NCBI GenBank assembly: GCA_000469685.2
Contig: LS997564.1
Span: 17,387,615-17,451,614 of the forward strand
DNA from: Haemonchus contortus
Lineage: Eukaryota > Nematoda > Chromadorea > Rhabditida > Trichostrongylidae
Direction of reading: 5' to 3'
Length of the DNA stretch: 64,000 bases
A program made the translations under genes and the position numbers. Positions 34,056 through 46,100 of the stretch are shown piece by piece. Each line of letters starts with the position of its first letter. Positions within the stretch are counted from its first letter, which is position 1. The notes below the pieces were generated by a model. The model was not told where the DNA came from. It saw only the letters and a list, made by a program, of their open reading frames with translations, and did not search any database.

Positions 34056-35317
34056 TTAGGTTGAGTCATAAGTCCTCGGACAAAATGATAGTGATGGCTT
34101 CTAGCGATCATAACTCTTGAGAGAGGTGACGAAAATGAACGTGCGAGGCATTGTTAGATAGCGCATGGAAAGCTCTTCCGAACGCATACTGGAGAAAGCA
34201 CCTAACTGTTTCCTTTCCACCAACTATGCCTCATGATTTCAAGCCGTCGCAACTCCACATCCGCAACACCATCATATTTATTTTTTTATCTGGCCATGAA
34301 CCCGCGGCAATCGAGAGAGGTATGAAGGGCGTTTACAAGCAGGAGGTGTACAATTTACAAGTTGCATCAGAAGTTCACATCGGGCGACTATTCCGTCGAA
34401 AATGAAGAAAATCCGGGACGCGCAATGAAGTTGGATTTGAAGGTGCTGCGGAGCCAGGTGGAAGCCGATCCGTATCAAACTACTCGTGAACTGCCAGTCA
34501 CCCTTGGGGAGTCAGTGCACAGTTCTTCGTGAATCGATGTCAATCGACAAGGTGCGAAAGCTCGGTCCATGGATGCCTCATGCTTTGAAGCAGTATGACA
34601 TAGACCGCCGCGACGACGTGGCACTTTCTCTCCTCATGCTCAAGGGCACCACACGTGGCTCGAGTACCTAGTCACCAGGGGTGCGAAGTCGAACCTCTAC
34701 TCTAACGTTCACCGGCGTGCTCAATGGATTGACAGAGGTGCGCATGCAAAAGACTCCCCCAATCCCAACGTACACGCCAAGGAGGTTATGCTCTGATTCT
34801 GGTAGAGCGCTCTCCGTGTCGAATAATGGGAGCTGCTAGACGAAGGATGCACATTGACCGCACACGTCTACATTACGCAACTGAGGAATTTGAAGGCGAA
34901 TCCCGGAGCTACACGTCCACAGCAGCACAAAGTTCACTTCCAGCACGACAACGCTCGCCCTCACATTGCAAGAACGACCAAAACTGAACTGACGAATTTC
35001 GGCAGGACAAGTTTACCACACCAATCATGTTCCTCAGACTTGGATCCCTTGGATTACCACCTTTTTCCCCATCTTCAACGTCATCTGGATGGTCAGGGCT
35101 TTCAAACCCGCGACGACATCAAAATGGCACTGGTGCAGTTCTCCAAGGGCCAGCTCCCAGTGGTCTAAAGCAAGGGCATCTACGATTTGCCCAAGCAATG
35201 GCAGAAAACCATCGATGCCAATGGGGCATATTTCAAATGATTCGCTATTGTCGTTTAAAAATTGTGAGATGAATATTAACATTGCCAATTTGTCCGAGGA
35301 CTTATGACTCAACCTAA
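34056..35317 (+). mobile_element. Full-length mariner element, inactive (copy B)
   Basis: Also 1262 bp, with TA at 34054-34055 and 35318-35319 and the same inverted repeats as copy A (3674-4935), in opposite orientation. It encodes the N-terminal half in a broken frame (from about 34151, MLDSAWKALPNAYW) and the C-terminal part from 34854. HDNARPH is present, as is the third aspartate (DPLDYHLF). The first aspartate is lost (VTRGAKS) and the two internal stops of copy A are shared. An additional stop, VV-stop-SKGIYD, is private to this copy. Confidence 0.92.
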
Positions 35318-35743
35318 TACTTTGTGTAAACAAGCATACTCCTTTACTTTTCCGAAGGTTCAGGGTAATATTTAACTTCGAAGTCGCCTCAGCGACTCAG
35401 GAAGCGCTACTCTTCCCGCGTGCCATTGTGCTTTTGGAATCCTTTGGGTGTCTGTTCAAACATCGAAGTATGCTTCCGCCCGTTAAGGACTACCCTTGTT
35501 TGACCCTATTCTTAGCGAACCATTCCGCAAATAGTCCCCAATAAGGAGATCCATGATAATGAAATTTCCTCCAGATGATCTGTCGTTCGGCTGTCGTGCG
35601 AAAATAGCAGCCATATCTTGACATAGCCGACATATGAATCACGCACGGCCCAAAAGAAATGTCAATAGAACATCAATTGACAGCTCGTAAGCTCGTGAGG
35701 GCTGACCATCAACGGTTCCAATTCCATTTTTAATGATATCACA

Positions 35744-36085
35744 ATGGCGCATGGGTCAAAATGCATAGCACATCCTAGACGATTCGTAAAATTCCAACCC
35801 CTCCTAGCTGTCCTGGAAGTTTACAATTCTTCCCGAAAACTATCCGAATGTGAAATCTCAGGCAAAAGTGCTCTAAGATCTGGTAGCTATACTTTTCTTG
35901 CTGATTACTTTCCAATCTGGCTCCGTAAACAGCAATTGGAAAAACTTCTTCTCGATACGGTCTTCACATTCACGATGTAAGCAATGTCTACGATAGTAAT
36001 ATAACTGATTTTTCCTATGACCTCCGTTCAATAGGCCATGCATGAGCAAACATCCTGTATGCGAATTTTTGTTTTGCACGGAACC
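35744..36085 (+). CDS. Possible two-exon coding fragment, unidentified
   Basis: An open stretch to 35978 contains SGSYTFLADYFPIWLRKQQ, a hydrophobic and basic segment, and ends TFT at a GTAAGC donor (35979). After a TTCAATAG acceptor (36033) an in-phase exon reads MPCMSKHPVCEFLFCTEP and meets a GTATGA donor at 36086. A different frame stays open from about 36090 to 36288 (VVDDAIDWLRDSQLM). I do not recognise any of this. It could be real exons or chance. Confidence 0.25.
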
Positions 36086-36299
36086 GGTATGACCACACGG
36101 TCGTGGATGACGCCATCGACTGGCTCAGAGACTCACAGCTGATGACTAGCAGCGCGAAAATCAGCGACATTCCAAGTGAGTCAGACGAAAAGCTGATTGT
36201 TCAGACAGTTAATGACTTCGAAAGAATGACAGTCATCGTGGTTTTATTTAATTATGCCAAAAAAACTTGTATTACTACTACTTACTAACACGAGTTTCT

Positions 36300-39200
36300 C
36301 ACCTTCAGAAACAGCTCGTCAGCTACTGTACAGATGAAACCGGCTTACTATTGAACAGAAGTCAAATGATCGAAGCAATCTAATGGGTTTAAGAGTTAGA
36401 ATTTAAGTGTTCCAACCTGTGCTTTACCGAATAAATTGACAGTTCAGAGAGTAAATGAACTGATTCCGAACGAGAATGAATGAATTTCTCTTTCTATACA
36501 TCAAGGCCCAAAGGGCTGGAGGAGGACACTAGCCCTTGTATCAGGTTCAATGACCCCATTGCAATTCGACCTTTTCAATGGCTCACTGCAGCCATTTTTA
36601 GACACAAAACGATCAAAAATGTGTATGATTAGTTGTCGATCAATAGGTCCTCCTCGGTATAATCACCCACAAAGAATGGGTGAGGAAACTTAGCATTTCT
36701 CAGAAAATAATCTGAATGAATAGTTTCAATGCGGTAAAGTTCGAAAAGAACTTAGTAAATGTGAAGAATTTGCATAATAGACGATGGAACATATCTTCTA
36801 CTGACAATTACTACATAATGGTATCGGAGAGACCCTTCTCTTCTTTGCTAGATGCCTATTTAATCAGTGTTGCCACCGAAATCGAAATCGTTTAAAATCA
36901 CCTACCAATACATGGTCGACCAGTTTCGTCTGGGACTTTCGTAGAAAAAGAGAAAAGCGTTATCGCACTCAACGAATCTCGTTTTTTATAGGCTAAATCT
37001 GCAAACCGAAAGTGGAAGTGGAAACGATGGATTGCATTTTTCAGAACTTAGAAGAACAAAAATATGAAAAATGGAAGAAAGTAAAAGTTTTTTGAAAGGG
37101 AGCTAATGCATCAGAAAAGGCAGACCTCAAGGGGCCTATCAATTCAGGAGAAACAGGATTTCTAAAAACATATTTCATCTGGGAAAATTGACGAACAAGG
37201 AGCAGTTGTTGAAGCACCCTTCTGGGACCGCCACAGTAAAAGCCCACTCATTATCCTTCCCCTACCCAACTTCGAATCGGAAAATTTCGTAATATTGATT
37301 TTTTAAGAAATGAAGGATTAATTAAGAATTCATATAAGCAAAACAGAAAAATCAATTCAAAAAAGTGGGAGTATTTCGATATACGAATTATATTCGAACA
37401 AATGATAAGATCAATTTCCTATAATCGCTCATAGAAGTGAAGTGGTTTTCCTGAAGAGCCCTTAGAAATCACTCTCGTACCAAATGAGAATGCTGAAACT
37501 CCAATGACAGCCTTCATGCCACACCCGTTCAGAAAGAGATGAGATACGAAAACAAGTCCTACTCCTTTGATATCAGCTTATTCTGGTTAGGATCCATCCA
37601 ACTAATCCAGTTGTCCAAGACCAAGGGATTGTCTAATTGTGCTGTCTGGGTACTCTCACAAACTGGCAATCAAGCAAGTAAATAAACCAATAAATGCTTT
37701 CTCTACCGCTCCCGTCTAACCAGCCCTTTTGAACTGATGAAATCAATCGATCACTTACCCCCGTACACCCAACGTTGTAAATACATGTGACCGACTTTTC
37801 AGAGCTATGAAGAAGTCAGCCTGGGAATGACGTCGGTGATTTTTGATTTCATGAAAATTTGAGAGAGCAGTGGAAAAATAGTCAGAATCAATGCTCCTAT
37901 GCGTTTAAGGAAAAAAAATTCTTGGGATTCCATGCAGAAGGAAGCTGCCCTGGGAAAGGATAAGGCTCGGATGGCAAATTTCTCGGCTCAAGCCTAAACC
38001 TGCTGGTTATTTCTAATTATAAAAGTCTCTTACTAATAGATATTCTGCCTAAATATGCTGTACCAGAGTTCAAAAACCAAAATTTCCACTTCTCTTTCAT
38101 TGAGTACCTTTTTCTGGGAGCACGGTTTGTGGGTAACAAAACTCCTTTTTAGTAATCGCATTTTTTAGGGTAAAGCTCATGTCATTGAGCTCAGTTTGTT
38201 GCTACCAAAAAAGTTTACCCAGCTTGCTCTGTAGGGTCTCTGTCGCGTAGTAACAAATCAAAAAATTGAATTGTTATAGTAAGAGCTCCAGGTTTTGGCT
38301 CCAGCTTGTGATCTCAGTCTTCTATTTAGGGTGATCTCTTCAAAATGATAGCTCTATCATTCCCTAACAATGAGAATTTAGCAGCAGCCACAATAGTCAT
38401 ATAGATGAATCAATACAAGTTACGTAGCAAGCGCTAAGAAATGACGAAAACCGGTCGGAAATTCGATCTAGGCCAGGTTTTCCAGCTGTTCGTGCCCATT
38501 AGCCTATTCGACTTGAATACGAAATCATCGGACTAGCAATCAAAATGGAAGAAAGAACGATAAAGAAAGGCTGTCGAACCTGTAGAAACGATGATCAGCA
38601 GAAGTAGAAATCGTAGCCCTCGCGATGGTTGGGTCATTGCGTTTGTGGCGGCGACGAATGGAACAGAACGACCGGCTGTGACGCGAGTGCGCAGGCTGGG
38701 TGATCCTTGGGGAGAAGGGCGAGAGAGGGAGAGAGAGAAGAGGGAAAGAGAGGGATGACGATGGTCGTTGTGGGAGGGTTGGCAGGTGAGCCATGACTGA
38801 CGGGAACGGATATAGACTATAGATCATCATCACTGAGCAGGTCATTCACGATTTAACCAAAGGGTGGTGAATTAGAGATTTGTTAGCCAAGAAACCTCAA
38901 AAAAGGGTAAGTCGTCACTTGAGAAGATCAGAAATGTAGTCAATTTCATATATTTTATTACAGCATGTCTGTGTTTTTGAAATCTCTTACGACCCCAATA
39001 AGTGAAAACACGTGCAGCCTTCTGGTCTCCGTCAGCCAGCTGCGGACGAAAAAGTCGACTTAAGGGACAGCCAGTCGACAGCGATCACCCAAAGAAAAGC
39101 TTGCAGGTGATGCATGACGTTTGAGCGGTCCTAAAGACCGGAAAAGATGAAAAAGAAGAAAAGAAAGAAGCCTGAAATTGAGGCCCCAAGTTGAGAAGCA

Positions 39201-42200
39201 AAAACATGCTCCTCACTAGAAGAAAGGAGGTAAGTGAGAAGTATGCAAGAAGGAAGAGTGGGAAGGGCATTTTAAATCACACTAGGACCTTTCTTGCTTT
39301 TACAGGAAGACTGCTTCCCTCTGTGAAAAAGCCTCTTCACGAGATTCTGGTCTTGGGTCCAAAACGCATAAAAAATCTACAGTGCTGAGGCTCACTGATA
39401 ACCTACAATTCCCGGTACGCATGAATTCGCGCAGGTTTTTGTGGGAAATCACAGAGGTCTCATGAGAACTCGGAATAGTGTTGAATTTGGGACGATTCCA
39501 TGCATCAGACATCCACTGAAAATTTTCGAAAGCTTACAAAAAAATGAATGCAAATTCTCTACGTTATTTCGAGAGACCTGAGATATCAGCGGAAAAACAT
39601 CGCTGCCATCCGTAGCAAACCTCGGTCTGCGACTTCCATTCATCGGTATACTCATTACATTTTGAGTCTTCTTTCATGTTTCAATGATTTAACTTATTTC
39701 CTTTCTTTATCCACGATTCCATTAGTTGTTAGATCCAGGATGTATCCAGTGGGTTTCAGTTCCTGAACTGCAAGCTATAGCACAAGAGCGATTCTGGAAC
39801 TGACTTTCGAGCGTCATTTGAATTAACCACAAAACCATAAACTCAGAAAACACATAGAGTGCTCCAATTTCACGCAGAGTAAAAGTAGTCAAGATCGACC
39901 GAGAAAGGTTGGGACGTCGCCCGGTTAACTCTGCCGAGCAGCTCATACCCTTAGTAATGAAATCACTCCTATTCTGCAATTGAAGGCCTGCTGAGGTTGC
40001 TCTTTTACTCATTATTTTTCAGTTCTCACCAGTACAAAACCCGTTTATCTTTAAGTTCTCCCGCCAAAAATTTCGCCCTTACTTCTAAGTATTCAGAAGT
40101 CTAGGGCTCCTACTTTGGTCGCGTTCATGGTTATTCCGCTGCCCATAAAAACTCTAAATCGCATAAATTATTGAATATGCTTAGTGGAGAGAGAATGGGT
40201 TCTCAAGTAGCTCTTTGCAAAAATTGCAAGAATGTCACGAGTGGCTCTTCACTTCGACTCGAACTTGAACATAGACTTGGTTGTTTTTCGAAGCAAGCTC
40301 AATGTAAATATGTACCTTTCATTTACTCCCTCTTGAATAACTTTTTACAAGGAGTAAATGAAAGGTCAATATCTGTCCCAAAAACTTTTTATCACTTCGA
40401 AGTAACGACCGGCTGCTGTGATTAGTCATCCGACTCGAATCCCGATCATCTCCACCATTTTCAAACAGAAAAAGTTATTTGTTCTCCGCGTGGTCAATGC
40501 CAGAACTATGCTTCCGCACACAGTGGGCCTTAGCTTAGGGTCCCACACAAGAGTTAGGATACAAGCAGATGAGCTGAGACAGAACGGAACTCCTTCACAC
40601 CCTTTCCTTGACGCTCTGAAATTTGGAAGGTTCGAACTCATAGGGAATGAATTGATGTAATTCCACGTACACCGACTAAACTCGCGACCATTCCGTCCCT
40701 AAGCCTCATCGGCAGTCATAATCTTGGCTTAGTAGGACTTTTTTTTGCACTATTCGATTCATGATTCACCGTTTACATTACTACGACTGACAAACATCCC
40801 AGGTTACGACTCCTTTTGATAGGTGACCTCCGATACCATCTCGTACCCATACTTTAGAAATATTTTACAAAACAAATAAACACCTATTCTGACGGAAGAA
40901 TGTCGATCAAGAGACCCGAACAGGAATCGGGGAAGCAACATAATGGGTTAGGAGGCCAATCAACTTCATGGCTATGGCAGATTTTAATCCAGGTTCCATT
41001 TCTACAGCCAAATATATTACCAGTCAAGTGCATTCTAGAGATTGATTCACCCAGGCAGCTTCTATCCTCCCTGCATCCTTCATCACCGGAACGTGATTCA
41101 GAAGGACGTAATGTTTCAACATCAGCTTCAATAACTCATTTATCTCTATATATCCATATTTGTACATAAAATAACGAAGGAAGTGTCACAAAGACTCACT
41201 AAATGAGAAAAGCTACTGTGAGCATTACATGCACGAAATTTCTAACGAGGCAAGTGCGAACCAAGAACAAATAAAGCAGGCTAATTCAAGAAACAAGGAC
41301 AAGCTACAGAGATGGGTAGCAAATGGATTTGAAGCAGGATTCGAAAAGTAAATTCCATCAATAAAACGAAACCACTATGTCCCTAGCCAAAAGGAGAATC
41401 CTAGCACAACATGCAGTACTTAGGTATGTGATAACCAGGCAGTTCTCTGACAAGAGATGAGTTAACGCAGTATTCGCATATACTTGGAATATTACAAGAA
41501 AGAACCACAAATATGTACAAATGTAGAACTGAATCATCACTATGTACAATATAAGGAAGAACTATGAGCGTACAACTGAAAATGGAAGTAAAACCCAAAG
41601 GTATGCGGACAAGCCCGGATACTGAATCTGGCCTTCTTGCTACAAAAAGATTAAACTCGCAGTCCCAAAAGAATCTGTGACACAATAACTCATATGTGGG
41701 TCTTAATTCGGATCTCTTGGGTGATGCAAACACCCGGAAAATTACTTACTATTTCACCACGGGTCCATGCTGAGGTTTTTTCTGATTGCAGCGTCTGGTA
41801 GTCTGACGCCCTTTCTTCAAATTTACTGGACATTACGGCATCACAAATTCTTTCGATACGCAAAATCTGCCTTGATTCTAAGCCCAGAAAAGAGTCTTTG
41901 CAGTGCTTTCAGTGCTCGACTTATCCATGGTCACATCTAGAACCCATTCACTATTTCACGCAAAAAAAAACCCCTGGTGAAATTTGATCTCAGAGCTCAA
42001 TAATAAAACGAACAACTGAAACGTAAAAAGCCATAGGTAACCAGGTAGAAACAATTCTCGACAACAACTATCATACAGCTGACTACAAGAATATAACTCT
42101 AAAACGAACTAAGACAAAGCTTTCAGTCTAATCGAGTCTACTGTGGACTAAAAGTGACCACACCTAAATTCCAGCAATGTACTATGAAGCACAGTATGAT

Positions 42201-42589
42201 GTGAATAACTAGGATGCTTATCATGTTCCTTGAAAACATTCGTACAACAAAGTACTCATCTGTGACACACTTCCCTCTTTGTTTTATTTGTCATTTGCAC
42301 TGGATGACAATTTCTCCCATATTTGCGAACGAGTAGCTGAAAAGTGACAAGTGATGGAGCACAAGTGGAAAATTTGGAATACTTTTAAGCAGGCTGTCGC
42401 GACTATATCAAACTCTCTTCACCACTCTTACGGATGAAATCACTGGAGGAATCACTTTGAAGTGCTCTTATTTCATCACGTGAAATTACCACACCCATAC
42501 CAATGCCAGCGAAGTCGCAAAAATAATTCCTGCCGTTTTGTTGCTCTGATCGATACTGAGCAGTCTCAACTAGATATAAAGTAAAAGTT
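36300..42589. other. Long stretch without recognised genes
   Basis: More than 6 kb with no exon that I can support. It contains a purine-rich GAGAGGGAGAGAGAG tract at about 38712-38757 and a perfect inverted repeat at 40315-40365. Open stretches here (for example 40171-40425, plus) show no motifs. It could be intergenic or intronic. Confidence 0.4.
40315..40365. repeat. Perfect 15-bp inverted repeat with 21-bp loop
   Basis: CCTTTCATTTACTCC at 40315-40329 is exactly complemented by GGAGTAAATGAAAGG at 40351-40365. It would form a strong hairpin in DNA or RNA. No neighbouring gene explains it. Confidence 0.75.
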
Positions 42590-42885
42590 TTAAAGGATAA
42601 AGTTCTTGGCTTCAATCAATCCCGCCTGAGGGATACGCCCCCGTACTCGACTTCCATTCAGAATCGTAGTGGCGTAATGAGTGCGTATGTGGTCTATACA
42701 ATGACTTGCGGTGGCCAGCCGATGTACAAGTCAGTACTTTTATCCTCTCAGACGAGTCTGGTACCAATTTACTTGGAAGGCTTGGTTGGCTTAGGTGGCT
42801 ATCGATCGGGGATTCGAACAGGTGACCGTCCAAGTGAGATAGTGGGCCATTTGCCACTACACCACCTCCGCCCCCTCAACTACCG
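42590..42885 (-). mobile_element. tRNA-type SINE, full copy
   Basis: On the minus strand it starts GGCGGAGGTGGTGTAGTGGC (about 42874-42855), has a B box GTTCGAATCCCC near 42819-42808, and ends GGGATTGATTGAAGCCAAGA near 42610. It is the best-preserved promoter of the family in this window. It lies downstream of the N4BP2-like gene. Confidence 0.8.
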
Positions 42886-42959
42886 GTGATGAAATTGGAA
42901 TGGCCTGTAAGATCTTCACACAGTTTTCCATGACGTTGCAGACAGTTAAGTTGTCCCAC

Positions 42960-43045
42960 AAAGAGATAGGTAGAGACTTTGACGTTAATAAATCCCGTCT
43001 TTGAGATGCGCTTTCGCATTTCGCTTCTTTTCAAATTCTAGTGGC
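42960..43045 (-). mobile_element. SINE 3' end fragment
   Basis: GACTTTGACGTTAATAAATC followed by CCGTCTTTGAGATGCGC matches the 3' end of the SINE family in reverse orientation, 60-150 bp after the stop codon of the N4BP2-like gene. Confidence 0.55.
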
Positions 43046-43107
43046 CGATCGAATGTATATTTGTCCCATAACTGACACAACCTGGTACTTGAACTTTACT
43101 CAGAAAC

Positions 43108-46100
43108 TCACGAATATCCTTTGTTTCGGAGATAAGATTCAACAGCTCTTTTTATCACAGCTCTTCCTCCGCTACTTTTACCGTATCCAGTAATTACATG
43201 TAATCTGCGATCAGATCTTCCATATCGTTTTGTTTCTGGACCTAAATATGAATCTGGGATAGTTTCTATTGATAGTTGAGTTTACAGTCTCACTACTTAC
43301 GATCCAATACTGCAAGGCGGTCTCTGAGCAATGAAAGCGCCTCTTTTTGGCTGAGCAAGTGAAAATCAAGAACAGGCGAATGCTCGTGTGCTCTTATTAT
43401 GATTCTACTGGCCTCTTCAAGCAAACTCTTTTCTCGCGACGCGTGTTCTCGAGCCTAAAAGGAGAGCACTAATTGTTCGCCTGAATTACCAATAAAACAA
43501 GTAATAAGAGAAGCTAGAAGGACGTAGACAATAGGGTTGGACTGCCTACTCCATCTGCCAGTGGAGAAGGGACCAATGAGACTTCGTACCTTATCGAGCG
43601 TTCATGGAATAGTGATGGCGTCTCTAGGCAGAGTTTTATGATCGAATTCTGGATTACATTGAGATGTCTCCAGATCGACCGAAACCCTACCACTTTGTTG
43701 GTAAATATTAATTCGCCTGATGCAATAAGAAAATACGAGAGCGGGGAAGCCAAAGGCGCCTTTGAAAATTTGCATCGGTCTCAACGGAAAGGGAGTGAAT
43801 GGCGTGATTGTAATTAAAGAAAATCGTTCGATATCAAACATTTTCCTTCTTTTTCTAGCATATGTGAATTTGGTCCCAACACGTGCCACAGTGACTTGTC
43901 AAATGTGAAGAGAGTGTCAAAGACATAGTACTGGTGGCATACGGCGATATGACAAAGATATGAAAAAATTGGCATGCAGCGAAGCTCGGTTCTCAATCAA
44001 AGAAAGGAGCACATTACTGTCAGCCAGCGGCAGCCGCAGAATAGTTTTTGGCTCGAAATCGATGAATCTGACTCCTCTTAATTTTGTTCTAATGGTTTAG
44101 GGCAATACACTTTAAGGGTACTAAGCCGCTGCAACTACATTAGGCGAACATCTCGTTGAAAGGTTTTGGGGGACCAGCTATTTACCGGTCTCAACAATAA
44201 AGAGACCAGCTCTACTCACAACTTGTTGAAAAGCTCCCGCCACAGCTGGCATTCCGCTTCGTATGTACCTATAAAGAATAAGTCAGTTTATTTTTCCGAT
44301 TGGCTGATTGACTCTTACACTATACCTTTGCGCCTTCTGATTCTCTTCTGCGCGCTTCCAAGCGTGGAATTCAGCTTCTTTTCGATACTGAAGAGCTTGT
44401 TCCTGTGCAAGCGGGAGGTTGATTTGTGGAGGAGGAGGTCGACGTGACGTTGTTACAGGAGCTACCTTCAAACACGGACCAATGACTTGGTAACCAAGAC
44501 TGGTCAAAAAATTCGAGGCAGCAGCCACCATGATTTTAATGTCTTCAGGGTAATCCTCAAAGAATGATTATATAAACTCTTCTAGATAAAAAAAGCAGCT
44601 GAGCTTGTTTTTCGCTAACGATGCGCTTCGAATTCGTGGCTTTAAGCAAACCTTATTAGCGGGTGTAACGAATGGCGTTTCCACAACATCGACATCTGGA
44701 TTTAGCATAATATTCAGAGTGGAGCGCGTTGCTTCGGCATCGTACCTACAAAAAACGGGCTGGGTCATCGTGACGGTCATAATAAAAAAGTAAGTCCAAC
44801 ACAAACGCGCTTCTCTCAAATTGGTATTTCAAAAGTAACTATACGAGACCTATTATCCTCAAAAATTCGTTCCACAGATTGATCATCACACGATGAGAAC
44901 TCCTCCAAAAGCATGTTCAGCTGAAGTTTCTGGGCAACAGTCAGTTTCCTCTACAAGTGGATGTCATGATGAATAGATATTACTCGCAATCTTATACGGC
45001 ATACGTACACTTATATGCACATGGATGCCCAAAACAGATGCTGTCATTATTTTCATCAGAATTCAAAAATATTTTTACCTTAACAGATGGACCACCCCCA
45101 GGATCGCTAGAATTGTTCTCATCCTCTTGGAGAAAAGCAGCCAATTCAGCGTCACCTTGATGTGACTCTCGCACAGCATCTAAAAATGTATTATTATGTA
45201 TATGTACTAGGGAAAATGAAGTCCTCGAAACTAATTTTCCTTCGTATGGAACTTTTGAAAGGGCACTTCAGCTATACTAAGTTCAATCAGAATAAGGAAG
45301 TAAAAGGCTTTAGACCATCAAATCTCAAGGGTTTTGGGATGCGCTATGGCTCGCTCGTCTACTGAAAATAACACTAGTTTTTGAATGAATATTTGGCGTT
45401 CATAGTTCAAACATAAAAGGGAGGAGCCAGGTGATGAATAACCTAAACACTTCACTTGATGTAACATCCTTCAACGAATTTAACCCATCCGAGCAATTTC
45501 TGATCCGGAATCGAGCTAAGCGTACGTTAGGGATTCATTTGGAAATATCTCATGTACACCAATGGACAAATCGTGAAACACTGCCGTACCAAGATACAGT
45601 ACCCTCGACGCCACATTCAATTGGAAAAGAAAAAACCAGGCGGCTGTACTCACCACCCCTCCACACTAAATACAGCTGCTCAAGAAGCCAAACAGGCACA
45701 CGTAAACTGCATTCTTGCTCCACCGCGACTCCATCTCCTGAAATTCTTCCTAGCATGGTATGTTATGAAGATTTCTGCTTGGATTTAGCCAATGTTTTTT
45801 CAAACTCACCAAAAAGAACGCTCATCTTCTGAAGCATGTCCAGCCCGAGCGTGACTGTGATCTCCTTAACCTCGGCATCCGCAGAATCCATTTGAATGGG
45901 CGTTGCACTGGGTTTATCTAGAAATAATTGCATACATATTCATTAAAGTTCAGGAGAAATCACAGTGAATCACACAAAACCTATGAGGACCGAAGTTCAG
46001 GAGGATTTCTGTTGGTGAAGCCTCCTACACTAGCCCTACAGCACATAACACATTGAATTTGTAGGCTTCTGGCAGACAGCGTTTACCCTTTCAGGAGGTG

